From Odontocerum albicorne (taxonomy: Eukaryota > Arthropoda > Insecta > Trichoptera > Odontoceridae): a stretch of 64,000 nucleotides of DNA. Made by a program: the position numbers and the translations under genes. Within the stretch, counting starts at the first letter, position 1. Each line of letters opens with the position of its first letter. Positions 32,640 to 45,187 of the stretch are shown here, piece by piece. Location of the stretch: assembly GCA_949825065.1 (NCBI GenBank), contig OX463848.1, positions 37,813,994 to 37,877,993 on the forward strand, read 5' to 3'. The notes beneath the pieces were generated by a model. It did no database searches. It saw only the letters and a program-made list of their open reading frames with translations, and was not told the origin of the DNA.

Positions 32640-33170
32640 ATCAACACCTAGCTTTGTCCCTATTGAGGTGGACAGAGCGACAGGTCATCACTTCATTCTT
32701 TTCTGGAATACATCTTGTCGTTTTTGACACGTCTATACACTTCGTCATGCATTCTCTCCTATTGTAAAGACTTCTCCCTCTTTCAGATTTTGATTAATTA
32801 GATCGTACCACGTTTCACTTACAATTTTCAATCTTTTCGTACCTTCTATGCTATACGTATACATTATTTTTGTAAATCTTTCATCATTCTTTCTGTCCAT
32901 GCTGCCGATTTCAATGCTCTTTTCTTAATTTAAGCACTGCATCTTCATTCAATACGCATTCTTTTCTAGTATCTTCTACTATATATTGTTTTTCTCCTCA
33001 ATCTACTCAACGCTCTCATTTCAACCGCATTTATCTTACTTTCATTACTTTTTTCAACGCCCATGTTTTACTTGCATACCCTTATGTTGATACCAAGATT
33101 TTATTATGAACAGCCAACTTATCTTTTTTTTAAATGTTCCGATCGGTAAACACATTATACAACTCATTAG
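32640..33170 (-). pseudogene. LINE-A-related RT tail, diverged
   Basis: The minus strand reads MDRKNDERFTKIMYTYSIEG and TWYDLINQNLKEGEV, then after a shift a 'MTKCIDVSKTTRC' block. This parallels LINE-A's GHVERMNEER-TKQI, WLDQVNDILKEGNV and CMRRCMDVEEA. Many stops. Further upstream, toward 33170, only weak similarity remains. Confidence 0.5.
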
Positions 33171-33290
33171 TCTCTATATTGGCTGTAATTATTAATATAG
33201 TTGCAAGTGTGGTTTGCTTATCCTAGCCTATCCTTGTTAGAAATATATCAAAAGGTAATATTGTATGTTGATAACAGAAAATGTACTCGT

Positions 33291-33742
33291 AGTTAAAAGT
33301 CAGGAATCGAATATAAACATTGAATCACCGAGATACTTTGCTATTGTATTGTACATGTATAACTCTTTTGCTATACACATTAATACCAAACTGGAACATC
33401 CTTGTGTAGTTAAAAGTCGGGAATCGTATATAAACATTGAATCACCGAGATACTTTACTATTGTATTGTACAGGTATAACTCTTTTGTTATACACATTAA
33501 AACCAAACTGGAACATCCTTATGTAGTTAAAAGTCGAGAATCGAATATAAACATTGAATCACCGAGATACTTTACTATTGTATTGTACACGTATAACTCT
33601 TTTGCTATACACATTAAAACCAAACTGGAACATCGTTATGTAGTTAAAAGTCGGGAATCGAAGATAAACATTGAATCACCGAGATAATTTGCTATTGTAT
33701 TGTACATGTATAACTCTTTTGTTATACACATTAAAACCAATC
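33291..33742. repeat. 117-bp tandem repeat, ~3.9 copies
   Basis: Units start agttaaaagtc at 33291, 33408, 33525 and 33642, each 117 bp. The length (39 codons) keeps a plus-strand frame of 140 codons open, with repeats beginning VVKSRESNINIESPRYF. The frame ends at a TAA in the fourth unit. Nothing suggests a functional protein. Confidence 0.9.
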
Positions 33743-33910
33743 GGGCTTTGTTGTCAAATGAGAATCTCTCCCAATCAACTAGAAATATGTTTAAGAGGGC
33801 TTAAGTTAAGACCAGATTGGATTGAAAAATCTGGGCTCAAACGGGAATCCAGCCCGTAATCCTCGGATTGGGAGACTAGTGGAATACCAACTGGGGCACG
33901 GAGATTTTAA
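33735..33910 (-). mobile_element. SINE-1, nearly full length
   Basis: Antisense blocks: gagaatctctcccaatcaac, aactagaaatatgtttaag, aaatctgggctcaaacggg, 'ggaatccagcccgtaatcctc' over the B box and 'accaactggggcacggag' over the A box. It begins inside the last 117-bp unit. Confidence 0.7.
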
Positions 33911-35235
33911 ATCAGTTGCTTTCGACATATCTAAAATAAGTTGCTTTCGTCATATCATAAAATTTTGTTAATGATGAAAATGATTTATAAAGCAAAGTTT
34001 TGTGATAAATACTAACTTTTAAGCGCTCTCAAAGTTTATGTGAGACAGCTTTTAAGCTCAAAATATCATAAATTTATATCGGAAAAATGTCTGACTTGAA
34101 ACTACTTAGAATCGATCAAGCGTAGTTCACTTGAAGTAGAGCACAGACGTCACGTGAATTGGCTGGAAAAGAGAGAAAGCAAATAAAAGCTCAAATTACG
34201 ACAAAAAAATCACTTACTTTTCAGAAGCTAACATTTCAGGGCATTCTGAAGGTGCAACTATTCACAAGTTATTTCAAGTAGTAACTCATTCCAGCATTTG
34301 CTGGCTGAGTATGTGAAGGATCCCTCGAATAATGTTTGATAATTAAATTAAACTCGGAATGATTAAAAAAGTTTCTCTGCTACTAGTTTCATAGCTCGGA
34401 AAATCTCTAGCATAATACACGTGTGGTCGAGATTTATTAGGACGAAATAAGTTAATACGTATTAGTGAATTTTAGGAACTACAAATTGTAAAATTGCTAG
34501 CGATTTTTGAATCTCAGTGATTTTTAAAAGCTGAAGAAATTGAATTATTTAAATACGTATTTAGAATAAAATATTTCATTCTGTTTTAATTCGATTAATA
34601 CGGTTGTAAGTTTTACTCATAAGAACTAAAATATAACATTAAGAAATCAAGTTTTCTAGGTAAAAGTAACTTACAAATTCAAAGGGGAAAATCGTTCTTT
34701 AAGAATTAAGTTAATAATTCAACAATACTTGGTAACATTCTGGATTGCTTTAAATGGAATTCTCTTACCCACAATAGAGAAAAATGCTTAAATTAAATAG
34801 AGTAAAAACTCAGCATAAAATTTTCTTTTTATTTCTTTACTATTCACCTATTATGTGAGGCAAGTAAAGGGTACTTTCTGGACCGTTTTTAAGTAATAAT
34901 TCTGCCTCTAAATGAGCATCCAGTGCTTCCATTGGGATCTTGAGAAAGCTTGAATTACAGCAGTTGGTCTTCTTAAAGTACCTCGACAATTTCCCAAAAC
35001 CCTAAGGAGTTCCCCCATTTAAAGTAGTGGAAGTTAACAACCACGTTTACCGCAAATTTATAAATATGTACTGAGGAATGGGAAAGGTCACCAATATACC
35101 GTATTCGTATATGGAAACGAATTCTTTTTTAAATGTACTCGTACCGTTGAATGATCTTTAAATTACTTGAAAATAAAGCACACTTGTTTATATTTTGGAA
35201 AATTAACCTTTTTAAAGGCAATGTTTTACGTCAAA
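33911..35235. other. AT-rich DNA, no gene seen
   Basis: A ~25-bp direct duplication, gttgctttcgacatatctaaaa, lies at 33916-33960. TACTCGTA at 35136. No coding or known repeat. Confidence 0.4.
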
Positions 35236-35579
35236 CCAAACTTATAATAATATAATAATTTATATAGCGTAATTTAGAGAGTAAACTCTCATCAAGGGTG
35301 TTCTTACTTGAGATTCGAACCTACTATTATTGATAAATTTAAAAAATTACAAAATAAATATTTATAAATTCAGTAAAAGGATAGTAAAGCCAGTGGTTGT
35401 GGACATTAGGTTGGGTTCTTTATCAAATCTACATATGTTTAGAAAAAAACATATTTGGTAAGAAAACTGCAGAACACTTCCCAAGAGATGACTACCTACA
35501 ATGAAACCTTTATAAATCTTCCAATATGTTATAGTAACACATTTGGCTTGATGTGTTTAATAATGCATATATCATCATC

Positions 35580-35980
<401 letters not shown>

Positions 35981-36086
35981 ATAAATCATCATATTTTTTA
36001 TATAACCTCCAAAAAAAGTGGTTTTCAAATGCTTCCTAAAGCTGCACACACCATTCATAATTCTAACATTTAGAGATTTTTTTATC

Positions 36087-36332
36087 CACTTTGCACGGAT
36101 TTCTCCTGTTGCACAAAGAGGGTCTGCTTCTAGCGTAAGCTTATTCACTAGGAAGAATAACAGACAGGATTCTTCTCATACTGCTAGGCGGTACCGAGAA
36201 TATATCAACAGTGTCATTCAGTTAGTTCAATATCTCTTTACCATGCGTGACTGAGTATTTAGCCATGACATTCGTTCTGTAAGTTAGTATGCATAACAGA
36301 GGGTGATTCCTTGCACGGCTATATTTATTCAT
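36087..36332 (+). repeat. REP-2 dispersed repeat, good copy
   Basis: Matches 21653-21902 closely (gatttctcctgttgcacaaa, ctaggcggtaccgagaatat, agagggtgattccttgcacg). It follows REP-1 by less than 20 bp, unlike the other copies. Confidence 0.7.
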
Positions 36333-36765
36333 TCAATCAATCAACATTGTGGTCTGGCTAGGTGTGGGCTTCTTGGGTGCTGACTAACTTCAGTAATGTT
36401 TTTTGACGTCGCCTTGAGGATGAAGACTGTAACGTCTTCTAAATTTCAGTCATCATTTAGGTCAACTCAATTTGGAAACCGCTTCTATTGAATATTATAG
36501 TTATAAAAAAACATGTATGCATTATACCTTGACAACAGTTGTGGAACACGGGGGAAAAATTTATCTGAACTTTTACTATTGTACATGGGACGAATAAAAT
36601 TTAATAAATATGTACACAATAAAACATCATTTGAAAATGTCTAAACTTTTCATTTCATAACATAACATAGTTTGTAGTTTTACTTTTAGTTTAAAAAAAC
36701 TATTTATAACTTTTATGAGTTACTTATATGTACTTGAAAGTTATAAATAACTTTTTTATTTCATC
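36333..36765. other. No gene seen
   Basis: A block at 36410 (gccttgaggatgaagactg) vaguely resembles PLE/DIRS-type 3' coding ends, but is too short to call. Confidence 0.35.
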
Positions 36766-36769
36766 GGAA

Positions 36770-37555
36770 TGAAATGATTAGGTATGAATGTGAACTTAAG
36801 GTTGATGTGTTAAGTAAGATGAAGAAGAGCACTTTGAAGGTGTTTGAGCATGTAGAATGAATGAATAAATGAAGAAAGAATAACAAAACAAATATAAAGT
36901 GCTAATATGAGTGTAAGGCGTGAAAGAGGAAAACCAAGGAAGTATGGTTGGATCAAATTATTGTAATAATATTTTAAAAGAAGAAAACGTGGAAAGTCAG
37001 AGATATCGTAGAAGTTGTTTGAGAACGTGTATGGATCTTCGTCGTTTCTGGGCCTCGTAATCGAGGATCCCCTCGCCACTCCATAGTCAATCTAGAACTG
37101 CTCTTCCACGCCGATCACGTGATCTTTTGGGAGAAAACAGCCTTATCCTAGATGTGCACTCCCTCCCGCAGATGTCACAGACAAGTGTTTTCTGGTAAGT
37201 CGCCTGTTAATTCTAACGCTCGTTCACAGCACGCTGGCTGTTTTTCACACATCTAGCCGTCGAGACGCCACCAGTGCGAAAAAAGATGGCTCTTCATCCT
37301 CCACGGTGTTGAACCACCTGCTCCCAGTCCTCAGGCACCCCGCACAAAGTAAGCGAATCTCGCAGACTGTCCTTATAGCGCTTTCTCTTGCCAGCGAACT
37401 TTCGCGTGCCCACTTCCTCCCTTATTACCACCCATGCGTATTACATGTATAAAGGTGTATTGATATAGAAAAAGCGAATAATGTGTGTCAAGAGAGGGTA
37501 GTCTGGCGCTCGGCCCCCTCTGCCTATATGACGTGGTAGCATGTATGTTAAACTT
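36770..37555 (+). pseudogene. LINE-A RT C-terminal relic, split by LINE-J
   Basis: The first block (36770-37036) reads NELKVDVLSKMKKSTL-like coding through 'GKPRKYGWIK' and SQRYRRSCLRTCMD. The second (37432-37555) resumes with 'KGVLI*KKRIMCVKRG' and the tail. The two ends share acgtgtatggat / aggtgtattgat, an imperfect ~12-bp duplication expected of retrotransposition. Confidence 0.7.
37036..37430 (-). pseudogene. LINE-J RT C-terminal tail nested in LINE-A
   Basis: GC-rich against the surroundings. The minus strand has KVRWQEKAL near 37385 and, in shifted frames, RYKDSLRDSLTLCGVP-like and EDWEQVVQHRGGW-like coding. This matches the R(Y/F)KDxLKxSL...WExLAxDRxxWR ending of a known non-LTR RT group. 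Degraded; family assignment by these motifs only. Confidence 0.5.
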
Positions 37556-38105
37556 GGAGACATTCAGATCAGGACTTACATTTGACACGTATTAATATTT
37601 CAACAGTTAATTTTTGACAAGTAAAACTAGTATGATATTAAATATGAACAATTAATTCAAAAGCATTTTGATTAAATTGTAATTCACATAACATGTCGCC
37701 TAGAGAAATTCAACAATTCGCAGAGTTGAGGCATCGTGGAATACTTGGGGATTCTTCTAGCGTCTCCAATAATTAAGGAATTCTTCGGGAAGACGCTTCA
37801 CACTAGTCCTACCCTCGTCGTAAAAGTATTTTCAGACCTGCGGATGGGGGAGCACAAAACGGCATAAATCCTCATGCAGAAACTCTCCAACGCGCTTTAT
37901 CAATTTCGAAAATCTTTGAACTTAAGGAAAACTTTGAAATAAGCTCTATAAATGTACTTTGAAAAGCATACGACATTTTTTAACGATATTGATTGCATTA
38001 TGTAGAAAAATAGTGTTAATTGAAAAATACAAGTTTTATGTATATATTTGTACTTACGTTGAATATTTTCAACTTTAAGATTTAAATCATTTAAGAATAT
38101 AAGGA
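37556..38105. other. No gene seen
   Basis: A moderately GC-rich patch at 37690-37900 shows no motif I recognise. Confidence 0.35.
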
Positions 38106-38689
<584 letters not shown>

Positions 38690-39395
38690 TCACTCGCCCG
38701 TAGCATGTCTTTGAACTCACATTTAAGTAGGCAGCCATCGCACACGAAGAGGTGGTCGATGTTTTGTAGATACCACAGGCGCAGACAGGATCATCCGAGA
38801 TTCTTCATTTGACTGGATTGTCCCGAGTTCCACCCACCTTTATGCGAACTCTGTTCAGGCTCTTTCACGTACGGAAGTCGAGATTCATTCCCAGATGGAG
38901 GCACTCCACAGGCATCCACTATTCGTCGGACAATATTATGGCCAGTGTATATCTCCAGACCGACACGCACACTGAGCAGGCATACTCAGCCACGGAGTTC
39001 CATAGTGTGAAAACCGATCGATACCCTGAGAAGGTATGAGTTGGCACCCTACATGATTCATGTTATTTTGCACAGGATGGAATTTCTTATCCTTCATGTG
39101 GGTGCAGTAGTGCTGCCCTTCCGCCCAAGTTGATATTAAGTGGTATTTCCAGATACTTATTTCGCAGAAAGGATGCCGTCACTTAGGTTTTACGAGGGCT
39201 GGGTTTCAGTTAGTTTGCAACATATTATTCCGTTAGTCTGTCCAGCGTGTCTTCAAACTTGTTTTCGATGAAATTGGAGATATTTAAACTGCAAGATCGT
39301 CGTTATCCATAACAGCTCCAATGGGTTCTCTGACTTTTCCTTCTTTGAAAATATAATTCACATGATCTATGTAACTATAATTTCCTTCCTCTACC
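38690..39395 (-). pseudogene. LINE-E RT C-terminal half, degraded
   Basis: The minus strand holds, from 39300 downward: IENKFEDTLDRLTE, then LKPSPRKT-x-VTAF and LEIPLNINLG (the NxLxPNPxKTxxxxFxL block of the RT thumb region). Next come SVAEYACSV (the AxYACPVW block), SLNRVRIKVG, and DDPVCACGIYKTS near 38770. Stops and shifts throughout. The zinc-finger-like end corresponds to the piece at 18365-18640. Confidence 0.7.
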
Positions 39396-39404
39396 GCGAC
39401 TTCC

Positions 39405-39585
39405 CCCCACATTGGTTCTGTGTATTTGTTTTGTTAGTCTTCATTCATGCATTCGTTCTATGTGTCCAAATCTTCTTAGTGTACCTTTCTTCATCTTACT
39501 TAACACACCAGTCTTAAATTCACGTTCACCCATAATCACTTCATTTCATATTCTCTCACACATGGTCACCCCATATATTCTTCCA
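39405..39585 (-). pseudogene. LINE-A RT fragment, antisense
   Basis: ttttgttagtcttcattcat is the reverse of MNEExLTK, then ctatgtgtccaaatcttctt (RRFGHIE), cttcatcttacttaacacac (VLSKMK) and a VRECEFKT-like block. The 3' tail is absent. Confidence 0.65.
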
Positions 39586-39920
39586 ATTTCATGATTTCTT
39601 AATAAAAGAACCATTTAAAAAAATTAGTACTCTTACGTACGGTGGAAATTGGATCCAACTCGTTCTGAATAATCCACGTATTTTTTCTTAGCAAATACCT
39701 TAAGTTGTTCCTACGAGTATACATAATAATATATGAATACACATACGGCAAGCGTGAGAACGGATCGGTCGGGTGTGGCGGTAGCAGTAGGCAGGCGGGG
39801 CGATTATATCTGATATTGCCTCACAGTGCAAGACGGAAAGTGTTGGGGTAGACAATACGAGTACATTCCACCCCACGCCACGACAGTGGAAATGTCGGAT
39901 ACTTACTTGACATTATAAGA
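39586..39920. other. No gene seen; GC-rich patch
   Basis: 39755-39800 (gggtgtggcggtagcagtag) and 39870-39890 (accccacgccacgacag) are partly complementary, so a loose inverted repeat. Two TACGAGTA octamers lie at 39712 and 39856. Confidence 0.4.
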
Positions 39921-40055
39921 AACCTTTTTAAATTTACTCTACTATCACGAGAAATCGATGTTTCCAACCTTTTAAAATTTACTCTACTAGCGCAATAAAT
40001 CGGTGTTTTTAACCTTTGAAAATTTACTCTACTAGCACGAGAAATCGATGTTTCT
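39921..40055. repeat. 45-bp tandem repeat, 3 copies
   Basis: Units start aacctttttaaatttactct at 39921 and repeat at 39966 and 40011, followed by a partial unit. Each includes aaatcgatgtttc or a close variant. Confidence 0.85.
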
Positions 40056-40329
40056 AACCTTTATACGAGAGTTTGTCACATCTCCACAAACAAATTACTT
40101 AAAATAATTTTATGATATTATTAGAACTGATACACCTCTAAGTTAAAAAAAAACGATCTGAATAAGATAGAGCATGATATATTGACAGATACAATGCATA
40201 TCAAGACCAACGCATGGACAGGCGATATTACAGTCAAAACTTTATAACCCCAGCCTCAAAAAATGTCAACTACAGTCGATAGAAGAAGTGTGGTTTTGTC
40301 ATATTCTGAAATACCATAAATGTAATATT
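40056..40329. other. No gene seen
   Basis: Nothing recognised. Confidence 0.4.
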
Positions 40330-40555
40330 ACGTGGTTATCAAGTTTTATTCAAAATAAGGAAAAAGGTCGACAGAAATGAATCGACATTTAGATACTGTC
40401 TGTGGAGCACATTTTTCATATGGACAGCGTTTAGCCTTCGTTAATTTCTGCCGGGTTTTCCCCTTCTTTTTAAAGAAACAAACGATATTCGAGCAAAATT
40501 TAATGACGTTTAGATGCTGTCTACGAAAAATCTTCTTCGTTATACTCCACAGTAA
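40330..40555. mobile_element. MITE-1, multiply inverted copy
   Basis: The core of MITE-1 (9733-9866) appears three times in alternating orientation. At 40336 it is inverted (ttatcaagttttattcaaaa, gtcgacagaaatgaatcgac), at 40421 forward (ggacagcgtttagccttcg, tttctgccgggttttcccc), and at 40500 inverted again (tttaatgacgtttagatgc, gaaaaatcttcttcg). This is a compound palindrome built from one short element. Confidence 0.6.
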
Positions 40556-40559
40556 AAAT

Positions 40560-41340
40560 TAGGACTAAACAGTTTTACTTAGGCAGATAATCGATAAGAG
40601 ATAACCCTTGTCAAGGAAACCAGTAGAACTACTCACTCCAGAAATATTTCTTATAGATTTTCACAGGTACCATCTAAATGAAAGGAAAGCTGCCCCGAGG
40701 CGTGAGATTATTACATGATCAATGCACACTTCTGCTGCTGCAAAGGCTGCCATTCAACACTTTGGTTTTCAATAATGTATGTTAATCACTTGCCTTATAG
40801 TCTCCGATTAAGTCCCTAGTGATTATATTTTAATTTCAAAACTGATATTCAATTTGGGTGGAAAGAACAGTAAAAGCGACGAAGAAATTATATTCACGAT
40901 ATTACATCAGTTTGGGAACAAAACTTCGGAATATATTTTCAGTCGAATTGAAAACTAATTCATTGTTCTAAGATATATTGAACTATAGGTTACAATATTG
41001 AAAAATAAAATGTTTTCATGCTATAACCTTTCATGTAAGACTAGAATTTTTTGGGCCTTACTACGTATATATAACTTTAAGTCATCTTTTTTATTGAATC
41101 TGTTATCAAAATAAGTAGTTTGATTTATATTCCCATACTAACTTTTTTACGCTACTACTTTTTTTATACAATTTTTTTTCAAACACATACTTTTTAATAC
41201 TTTATTTATATTTCTTAAAAAGTTTATTCTTTGTTCATTATTTGTTTTTATGTAAACTACTTACCTTAGGACGGGCATACGCCTAATTAGGAGACAAATT
41301 TGTATATTTGATTGTAAAAAATATAAAAGAATTTAACAAA
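40560..41340. other. AT-rich DNA, no gene seen
   Basis: Nothing recognised. Confidence 0.4.
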
Positions 41341-41344
41341 ATAA

Positions 41345-41450
41345 ACGACAAATGAAAGACAATAAACCCAGATCCATTAAAATTGTGTGTCCAAATTAAA
41401 TGACCTGTTAGTTTTTTCGAAAATTGTGTATTTATAGATTTCTTGTCATG
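41345..41450 (+). mobile_element. LINE-G 3' UTR fragment
   Basis: cgacaaatgaaagacaataa, acccagatccattaaaattg and gatttcttgtcatgtatt match the LINE-G 3' end. The terminal AAAT tail is missing; the palindromic mariner begins directly after it. Confidence 0.65.
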
Positions 41451-41455
41451 TATTG

Positions 41456-42352
41456 GGTGTTAACATACTCGTATGTTGTGTCTGTTTTTTTTTCCAATTT
41501 AAAAAAGAGCACCAAAAGTAAAACAAAATGATATAGGTTATAGGTCATTTGAAAGAAAATTTTCTCCTCTACAAGATATTGCGTTTGCTTTTACGTTACA
41601 TTAATTATTTTATTTGATTACAATCCTTGAAAATGGAATGTCAAGTAAACTGAAGTGAGCATTTTCGACACCTCCAGTGGACTTCGATGAGGACCGCTTA
41701 AACCATATTATTCATGAAAATCCCCTTCAAACCACCGTAGAATTGGCTGAGCTGATGAATTCTAGTCACATGGCTGTATGAAAAATATGTATGGAAAAGT
41801 CCAGAAGTTCGGCGCTTGGGTTCCACATGTTTTGAGTGAATACAACAAAAATCAACGTTCGACAATTTCTGCTTGGTTGTGAGCAATCACACGGCTACGC
41901 ATGGCCACAAGCAAAGGTTCCTTTACCGCATCATTACTGGTGATGAAAAATGTTTGAAGGGGATCTTCATGAATAATATGGTTTAAGCGGTCCTCATCGA
42001 AGTCCACTGGTCGTCCGGAACGCTCCATGTCTTTCAGGTCCAAATTACTGTTCTTTAATTCATGGCATCTTTACCGTACGCTTCGCAAATATCTCAAGCA
42101 ACTTTGGCAGCTTTATTCCCTCGATTGAACGCGAACAGAAGGAGGTGTCGAAAATGCTCACTTTCGTCTACTTGACATTCTAATTTGAAGGCTTGTAATC
42201 GAATAAAATAATATATGTAACGTTAAAACAAACACAATACCTTGTAGAGCAGAAAATTTTCTTTCAAATGACGTATAACCTTTACCATTTTGTTTTGCTT
42301 TTGGTGATCATTTTTAAATTGAAAAAAAACGGACACACCTTATGTTAACACC
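41456..42352. mobile_element. Palindromic mariner: two 5' halves head to head
   Basis: Both ends carry the same 5' sequence, GGTGTTAACATA...GTGTCCGTTTTT (left end bears an 8-bp insertion, ctcgtatg; right end is flanked by TA at 42353). The left arm encodes a mariner transposase from the start (MECQV) through PVDFDEDRLNHIIHE, WVPHVLSEYNKNQRS and RFLYRIITGDEK, where the first catalytic Asp (GDE) lies. At ~41950 it joins an inverted second 5' half that runs back to the right end. No 3' half of the gene is present. The N-terminal part matches 54718-55150. Confidence 0.8.
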
Positions 42353-42354
42353 TA

Positions 42355-44600
42355 AAATAAATAAAATAAAATATGTATAAAAGAATTAAAAATGTAAGCG
42401 TTCCACATGTTGAGAAGTTACATTTCCCATTAGTCTAATGCGACAAGTGTTCAACACATATATCCTGCTAGTGTTGACATAAGTCACTGAAACATTGACG
42501 TTCATAAATCAATCTGCAAATAAACTCCGAATAACACAACGATCCGTTCAGTTCAGTTCGATCCCATCACAACCCACGCTGTTATGGGGCACAAAATAAG
42601 TCTTCATTCAGAGCAATCTACACTGGAAAATCGAAATCTTTTTTTTATTGTCACTTAGTAATAAAAAATCTATTGTGCAAAGGGATTCCCCTGACGGAGA
42701 CATACTTCGCGGCAGAAGAAAAATGACTCTTAGCGTAGTAAATTTATTTAAATATAAATTAAGATCTGTAGTTCTAATAGCAAATCAAGTTGTCAGTACT
42801 TTCACGGAAAGATTTAGATGTAGTCAAACTATCATTTGATGTCACTAAATTGGAGTAGCCAATCGGTCCGAAGGTGTACCGATGTAAGGTTGAATAGAGA
42901 GCATTTTGAAAATTATGGGCTCGATTATCATCGGAATACAACAAAATATGATCGATTAAAGGGAAGATCGGCACAATCGAGAAGAAGACCAAATAAAATT
43001 TGCTAAGAAGATAATTTTATATAAAGCCCGTCATAACGCCAGATTGATAAAATTAAGAGTGGGAAACTGTGTTGACGGTAGCTTGAGACCTAAGACTGAA
43101 ATCAGTAGAAAGCGATGCTGATAATCTATGTCCAGCAGTAGATAAATTATGGCTGACGAAGATTGAGAGAATGAGGAAGTGTGATGAAGCGAAATGGAGT
43201 GAAGGAGAGAAACTTTTAATATTACATAAACATCATGGAAGGCGGAAAAAAATATAATTTTAATCCATAAGAGTAACAAATCGGTTGAAAATGTACTGTT
43301 ATTATCGAGTATTAATATTTTTTATTCATGACTTGTTAATCGAGTGCCATCTTCATGAAACTTGTGCTTCTAAACGTTCAAAAAATATCTCTAGCAACTG
43401 TCATTGTTGCTTGGTGTTGCCATGTCATTTTGAGGTTTAACGTTTTTATTGTAATGACCACGCCATATTCTTATTGTGTAATTTTGAGTTGCAGCGTTCT
43501 TATTGTAATGATCATACCATATTGTAATGATCACACCATATTTTGGTTATTGCGTTCAAGTCTTACTGTTTCTTGCCTGTCTTTTGAAAAACGTGTTAAA
43601 ACCATAATTTTTCAATCAATATCTCAAATATTGGAAAACATTTCAAAAACAAGAGTAACGAAGTCAACTGGTGTACCATTTTAAATCAATTAATAAAGTA
43701 ATTAAAAGCCCTCCTTTTTTTAATTCAATCAAATCCCATAATGAATTCAGAAATTATAAATCCATTAAGAAATAATGTATTCTTAAAATTAGTATTTTAT
43801 AACCTTTGTAATATTTTTTTAAGCTTTATAAAATGAAGTTCAGAAATAAACTATTTACCATCTTAAGATTTATAAAATGTTTTGAACTTTTACGAGAACC
43901 GCAAAGTTTGGGCTTGCATATCTTAGGGAATAAATTTAAATCATATTAAAATGCAGTGGCGTATTTAAATTAAATCCGAGCCCGCGGGCTGTGGTGGCAG
44001 AAAAATATTCAGTTTTCTGTTTTCTTAAACTTTTAATGAAATCTCTTACGTCATTTCAAAGTCGACCTTAACTGTTCCTGTTGTGATGTATTTTCAACAT
44101 TTTGCAATTTCTTTTTTTGTTAAGTTACATTGCTAATAAAAAAAAATTGTGGTTATGTTCGCAGATTTTTATTGCTGTTTTCCACTGGTTGAACATGTTT
44201 TTTAAAGTTTTTGCTGTATCAAGTTGGCTTCATTAGTGCCTACACTTTGAAGGTGTTACACCCTTCATCCTCAGGGTTATGTCCAAAAATATGTAGAATA
44301 TTATGTTATTCGGAAATCATATTTTTAGACACACTGGATTAATTCATGTTTTTTTTTATATTTAAAATAAACCAAGAATAAGGGTTTTATGTATTGGTTT
44401 CTTTTGTAAATATTGGTCCAAATATTACTCTTTACTTCCGATAGACACGTAAAATTAAAAAAATCCTTATTTTAATTAAAGCATGCACTTAAAGTATAGG
44501 TGACTTAAAGCTGGAATCGTAAGTTCAATGAGAATACAATTCACTTTCAAGACAGCTTAAATTACCGGATATAAATATCTCATTGACATATATTTTACAT
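42355..44600. other. AT-rich DNA, no gene seen
   Basis: 2.2 kb without a recognised element. A short repeated word, attgtaatgatca-accatatt, occurs three times at about 43450-43545. ORFs of up to 109 codons show no motif. Confidence 0.4.
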
Positions 44601-44605
44601 GCAGA

Positions 44606-45187
44606 GATATAAAGTCGGTAATGTGTGTATTTTAGTTTGTAAAGAATATATAAAGTCGGTAGTGTGTGTATTTTAGGTTGTAGAGAGTATATAAAGTCGG
44701 TGGTGTATGTATTTTAGGTTGTAAAGAGTATATAAAGTCGGTGGTGTATGTATTTTAGGTTGTAAAGAGTATATAAAGTCGGTGGTGTATGTATTTTAGG
44801 TTGTAAAGAATATATTAAGTCGATAGTGAATGTATTTTAGTTTGTAAAAAGTATATAAAGTCGGTGGTGTATGTATTTTAGGTTGAAAAGAGTATATAAA
44901 GTCGGTGGTGTATATATTTTAGGTTGTAAAGAGTATATTAAGTCAGTAGTGAGTGTATTTTAGGTTGTAAAGTGTATATAAAGTCGGTGGTGTATGTATT
45001 TTAGGTTGCAAAGAGTATATTAAGTCGGTGGAGTATGTATTTTAGGTTGTAAAGAGTATATTAAGTCGGTAGTGAGTGTATTTTAGGTTGTAAAGAGTAC
45101 GTAAAGTCGGCAGTGGGTGTATTTATAGGTTGTATAGAGTATATAAAGGCGGTAGTGTGTATATTTTAGGTTGTAAAGAGTATATTA
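44606..45187. repeat. 41-bp minisatellite, ~14 copies
   Basis: Unit agtatataaagtcggtgg plus tgtatgtattttaggttgtaaag with small variants (agt.agtgagtg, tatattaag). Each unit contains tatataaag, a TATA-box-like word. The array is imperfect, suggesting age or multi-unit turnover. It ends at a TACGAGTA octamer (45186). Confidence 0.9.

Noticed and set aside
33265..33687. 140-codon ORF as a repeat-protein gene
   Set aside because: The frame stays open only because the 117-bp repeat unit is a multiple of three, and a stop arises in the fourth unit; no known domain.
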